Below, one piece after another: positions 24,005-26,316 of a stretch of DNA of 26,316 nucleotides. Origin of the DNA: JBARRO01 sp049644265 (GTDB lineage: Bacteria > Bacteroidota > Ignavibacteria > UBA10030); NCBI GenBank assembly GCA_049644265.1, contig JBARRO010000010.1:1-26316 (forward strand), read 5' to 3'. The position numbers were made by a program, and so were the translations under genes. The notes below the pieces were generated by a model. That model was not told where the DNA came from, did not search any database, and saw nothing but the letters and a program-made list of their open reading frames with translations. The stretch's first letter is position 1. Each line of letters opens with the position of its first letter.

Positions 24005-25200
24005 TGGACCAGCAACATTCGGCCTGTTTGCACGAACCCTCCCGCCGTGAGCCGGTAGAAATACACCCCCGAATTCAGATGCGATGCGTCAAAGACTGCC
24101 CGCTGAGTTCCAGCCGGAAGTTCGTCGCTCACAAGAGTCTGAATTTCTCTCCCGAGAACGTCAAACACTTTCAGAGAGACAAAGCTGCTTTTAGGCAGAA
24201 CAAAGGTGATGGTGGTTGATGGATTGAACGGATTCGGATAGTTCTGTGAAAGCAACAATTGGGTAGGTTGGACCACCCTTTCGTGAATGCCCGTGGGAGT
24301 AAGGTAACTGGACAAATCCGTAATCACTTGCCACCGATCGGCTCCCAGGCTGTCGTACCGGTTATTGTTCAGCCACTTTGTATAACCCGTGGACACTCTT
24401 TTCCACGGATACCAGAATGCCCCGTCCAGTTTGTGTTTATCCAGAATCTTCAGAGCGAGGTCTCGCATCTCCCACGCGTCGGGCATGCGATAGTCCGGCG
24501 TATCATACCCAAATCCCTGCATCGCAAAGAACAACTGCGTGTGAAGCCCTTTTCGCTCGATGAGAGCACGGTCTCCGTCAATTTCGTGCAGCGTTTCCTC
24601 TTCCGTGTGTTTGGTCCCAAAGCTGTGCTTATAGGTTCCACAAATATCCATGACCGCATCCGACATCTGTCTGGACACGTCCGTCGAATCGTACCAGGCC
24701 ATGTCATTCATATACACATAGGTCTTTATGTGCGGGGCAACATTCTTGATGTCCGCATTGAGCTGCGCCAACTGGCTGCTGACGAATACCATTTCCGTCT
24801 TACTATAATATGGTTCGTGGGACATGAGAACAGCCATCAACGATGTTCCCCCTGAGGTGATATACCGTTCGGCATATTGCAGGGCTCCCAACCCTTCCGA
24901 AATGTCCCAATCCCATTTCAGCACGTCGTATTTCCAGCACGTGTACCGTTGACCGCTTCCTTCCGGCCAAATGATGAGTTTGATATTGTATTTTTCTGCT
25001 TCGGTTAGGGCAGTTTTCCAGAGCGTGCTGTCCGCTGGAATCTCTACGAGGGCAAAATTACCACGCAACGAATCTTTCAGGAATTTGTACGAACTGACAT
25101 CGATGTCATCGACGCCGTAGTATTTCAGCGTTGTCTGACCCGTTGCAACATGGATCCACATTGCGAAACAAATCAGCCGAAGTGTGGTGGTTCTCATCAT
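24001..25200 (-). CDS. T9SS-secreted, probable TIM-barrel protein of unknown substrate
   Basis: This encodes 399 residues with a short signal peptide (RLICFAMWIHVATG) and a T9SS type A domain from about residue 315 (SQNYPNPFNPSTTITF to GRMLLVQ). The middle ~290 residues show a barrel-like alternation: YKFLKDSLRGNFALVEIP, EKYNIKLIIWPEGS, LMAVLMSHEPYY, KTYVYMNDMAWY and KLDGAFWYPWK. Aromatic and acidic residues at strand ends (WPEG, SHEPYY, NDMAWY) resemble glycoside hydrolases, but I cannot name a family. AAAGGA precedes two adjacent ATGs (25200 and 25197); the second has the better spacing and both give the same signal peptide. It follows the 5'-truncated beta-helix gene by 37 bases. Confidence 0.8.
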   Translation of the reverse strand: MMRTTTLRLICFAMWIHVATGQTTLKYYGVDDIDVSSYKFLKDSLRGNFALVEIPADSTLWKTALTEAEKYNIKLIIWPEGSGQRYTCWKYDVLKWDWDISEGLGALQYAERYITSGGTSLMAVLMSHEPYYSKTEMVFVSSQLAQLNADIKNVAPHIKTYVYMNDMAWYDSTDVSRQMSDAVMDICGTYKHSFGTKHTEEETLHEIDGDRALIERKGLHTQLFFAMQGFGYDTPDYRMPDAWEMRDLALKILDKHKLDGAFWYPWKRVSTGYTKWLNNNRYDSLGADRWQVITDLSSYLTPTGIHERVVQPTQLLLSQNYPNPFNPSTTITFVLPKSSFVSLKVFDVLGREIQTLVSDELPAGTQRAVFDASHLNSGVYFYRLTAGGFVQTGRMLLVQ

Positions 25201-25237
25201 TCAATCCTTTCGAACTCGCGTGCACAATACTTGTGAG

Positions 25238-26316
25238 TTATTTCAACAGGAGCATTCTTTTCGTTATCAGTACATCGCTCCCCTTCAAGGAATAGAAGTA
25301 CAACCCTGATGCCAGATTCCCCGCGTTGAAAGTCAATCGATACGTCCCCGGTGCGGCATATGCGTGAAACAGCTCCGCAACGTCCTGCCCGAGTACGTTG
25401 CAAACATTCAACAAATATGCGCCTGGTGTTGCGATCACGAACTGTATTGCGGTCGTTGGGTTGAATGGGTTCGGATAGTTCTGTTCAAGTGCAAATGCTC
25501 CCGGTGGAACTCCACTCGAGCCGGCTTGTTCCTCAACCCCTGCAGCAACCGGTGCAGCCATTGCGCCTCTGTAGGTTACTCCCCCTGTTCCCGGCCATGG
25601 CAGTCCCTCAAACGATGCACCTTCGGTGAGGATCGATGGGTTACCCGGGAAGTACCGTTCCCATGTCGCATTCCCTCCGTACTCGCCGTGGATGATCGAG
25701 TCGACATGCATTTGCGGATCGACTTCCAGCGCGTGTACCTCCCAATCAGTCCCCGAGTTGGCACGGAAGGCCGCCAACGTGGCAAAACTCAATCCATTGC
25801 CAAATTGATAGTAGAGCGGGTAGGTCGTCGCTTGTGGCTGGTGGTAGGTCGTATCGAGCAAGCGGTACATGACATTCCCATCGTAGTGAGCTCCGGAAGA
25901 TGCAAGGTGAGCTCTGAATCCGATTCGATCGTCAAGAATGAGGAAAACATTGTTAAAAACGTATAGCCTGTTGCTCGCTTGAATTTTGCCGGGCAATTCG
26001 GCCGGATCATAGCCGTATCCGCTTCTCCGATGGACCGTGGTATTGTTATAGACTTTCCAGCCCGCAGGATACGTATCGCCATGACTTCCAAATGCGTCAA
26101 TAATCTGCCACACCGGCCAGTTGGAAGCCCGGTAGTTTCCAACACGCCCGCCGTGCTGATACTCAGAAGCATCAATGATGTTATGGTGAACGAAAACGTC
26201 TCCGTCGGTTGCGGTTGCAGTATTGTCAAAATCGCAGGAGACGCCTTCACCGACGTGCCACATCAAATTGTACGCGATCTCGACATTGCTGACTATTCCG
26301 AGAGTGACAGCATCAT
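25238..26316 (-). CDS. T9SS-secreted beta-helix protein, 5' end outside window
   Basis: The frame is open to the right edge, so the start is missing; the apparent start at 26266 is a TTG within the coding frame. The visible ~359 residues begin with parallel-beta-helix turns (LGIVSNVEIAYNLMWHVGEG, GDVFVHHNIIDASEY, GWKVYNNTTVHRRSG, NRLYVFNNVFLILDD). A linker follows, then the T9SS type A domain (EQNYPNPFNPTTAIQF to KRMLLLK). This fold is common in surface polysaccharide lyases and binding proteins. The catalytic part, if any, is probably outside the window. It is the most upstream gene visible. Confidence 0.85.
   Translation of the reverse strand, partial: DAVTLGIVSNVEIAYNLMWHVGEGVSCDFDNTATATDGDVFVHHNIIDASEYQHGGRVGNYRASNWPVWQIIDAFGSHGDTYPAGWKVYNNTTVHRRSGYGYDPAELPGKIQASNRLYVFNNVFLILDDRIGFRAHLASSGAHYDGNVMYRLLDTTYHQPQATTYPLYYQFGNGLSFATLAAFRANSGTDWEVHALEVDPQMHVDSIIHGEYGGNATWERYFPGNPSILTEGASFEGLPWPGTGGVTYRGAMAAPVAAGVEEQAGSSGVPPGAFALEQNYPNPFNPTTAIQFVIATPGAYLLNVCNVLGQDVAELFHAYAAPGTYRLTFNAGNLASGLYFYSLKGSDVLITKRMLLLK

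Overview
The window comes from a bacterium of the FCB superphylum, most likely Bacteroidota or an Ignavibacteria-like lineage. The main evidence is a set of five proteins ending in a type IX secretion (T9SS) / FlgD-like C-terminal sorting domain. Each carries a NYPNPFNP-type motif near its start and a basic KMLLLK-type tail. Base composition looks about half GC by eye. I saw no rRNA, tRNA, CRISPR array, transposase or phage gene.

Every supported gene lies on the minus strand, so the window reads from right (upstream) to left (downstream). Gaps are short, and six junctions use a 4-base ATGA overlap, counting one alternative start. The only sizeable gap is 20746-20980. From the right: a 5'-truncated beta-helix protein with a T9SS domain (25238-26316), a probable TIM-barrel protein with a T9SS domain (24001-25200), a beta-propeller protein with a T9SS domain (22424-24004), and a secreted parallel beta-helix protein (20981-22327). 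After the gap come a two-subunit molybdenum hydroxylase of the isoquinoline 1-oxidoreductase type (20281-20745, 18170-20284), a GH20-like hexosaminidase (15766-18102), a secreted metallophosphoesterase (14690-15715), and an HGSNAT/DUF5009-type membrane acyltransferase (13593-14693). Three tandem secreted PIG-L/LmbE-type deacetylases follow (10726-13584), then an NHL-repeat propeller (9730-10674), another metallophosphoesterase (8263-9711), a Tat-exported aldo/keto reductase (7296-8249) and a VOC protein (6803-7225). The left end holds two tandem purple-acid-phosphatase-like proteins with T9SS domains (3500-6806), a TIM-barrel protein split by an in-frame TAG (1609-3411), a second HGSNAT/DUF5009-type acyltransferase (461-1570), and a 3'-truncated secreted protein (1-413).

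Taken together this looks like an extracytoplasmic carbohydrate-processing locus. The most suggestive combination is a GH20-like hexosaminidase, three exported N-acetyl-sugar-type deacetylases and two membrane acyltransferases resembling the lysosomal enzyme that re-acetylates terminal glucosamine. That would give both removal and restoration of amino-sugar acetyl groups outside the cytoplasm, alongside four phosphoesterases and an exported oxidoreductase. This functional reading is inference from gene content. No SusC/SusD pair, sulfatase or regulator is visible inside the window, so it is not a standard Bacteroidota polysaccharide utilisation locus as far as can be seen.

Two genes are broken: one by an in-frame amber codon (2548-2550) and one by an apparent single-base deletion near 6643-6645. 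Either could be real decay or an assembly error.
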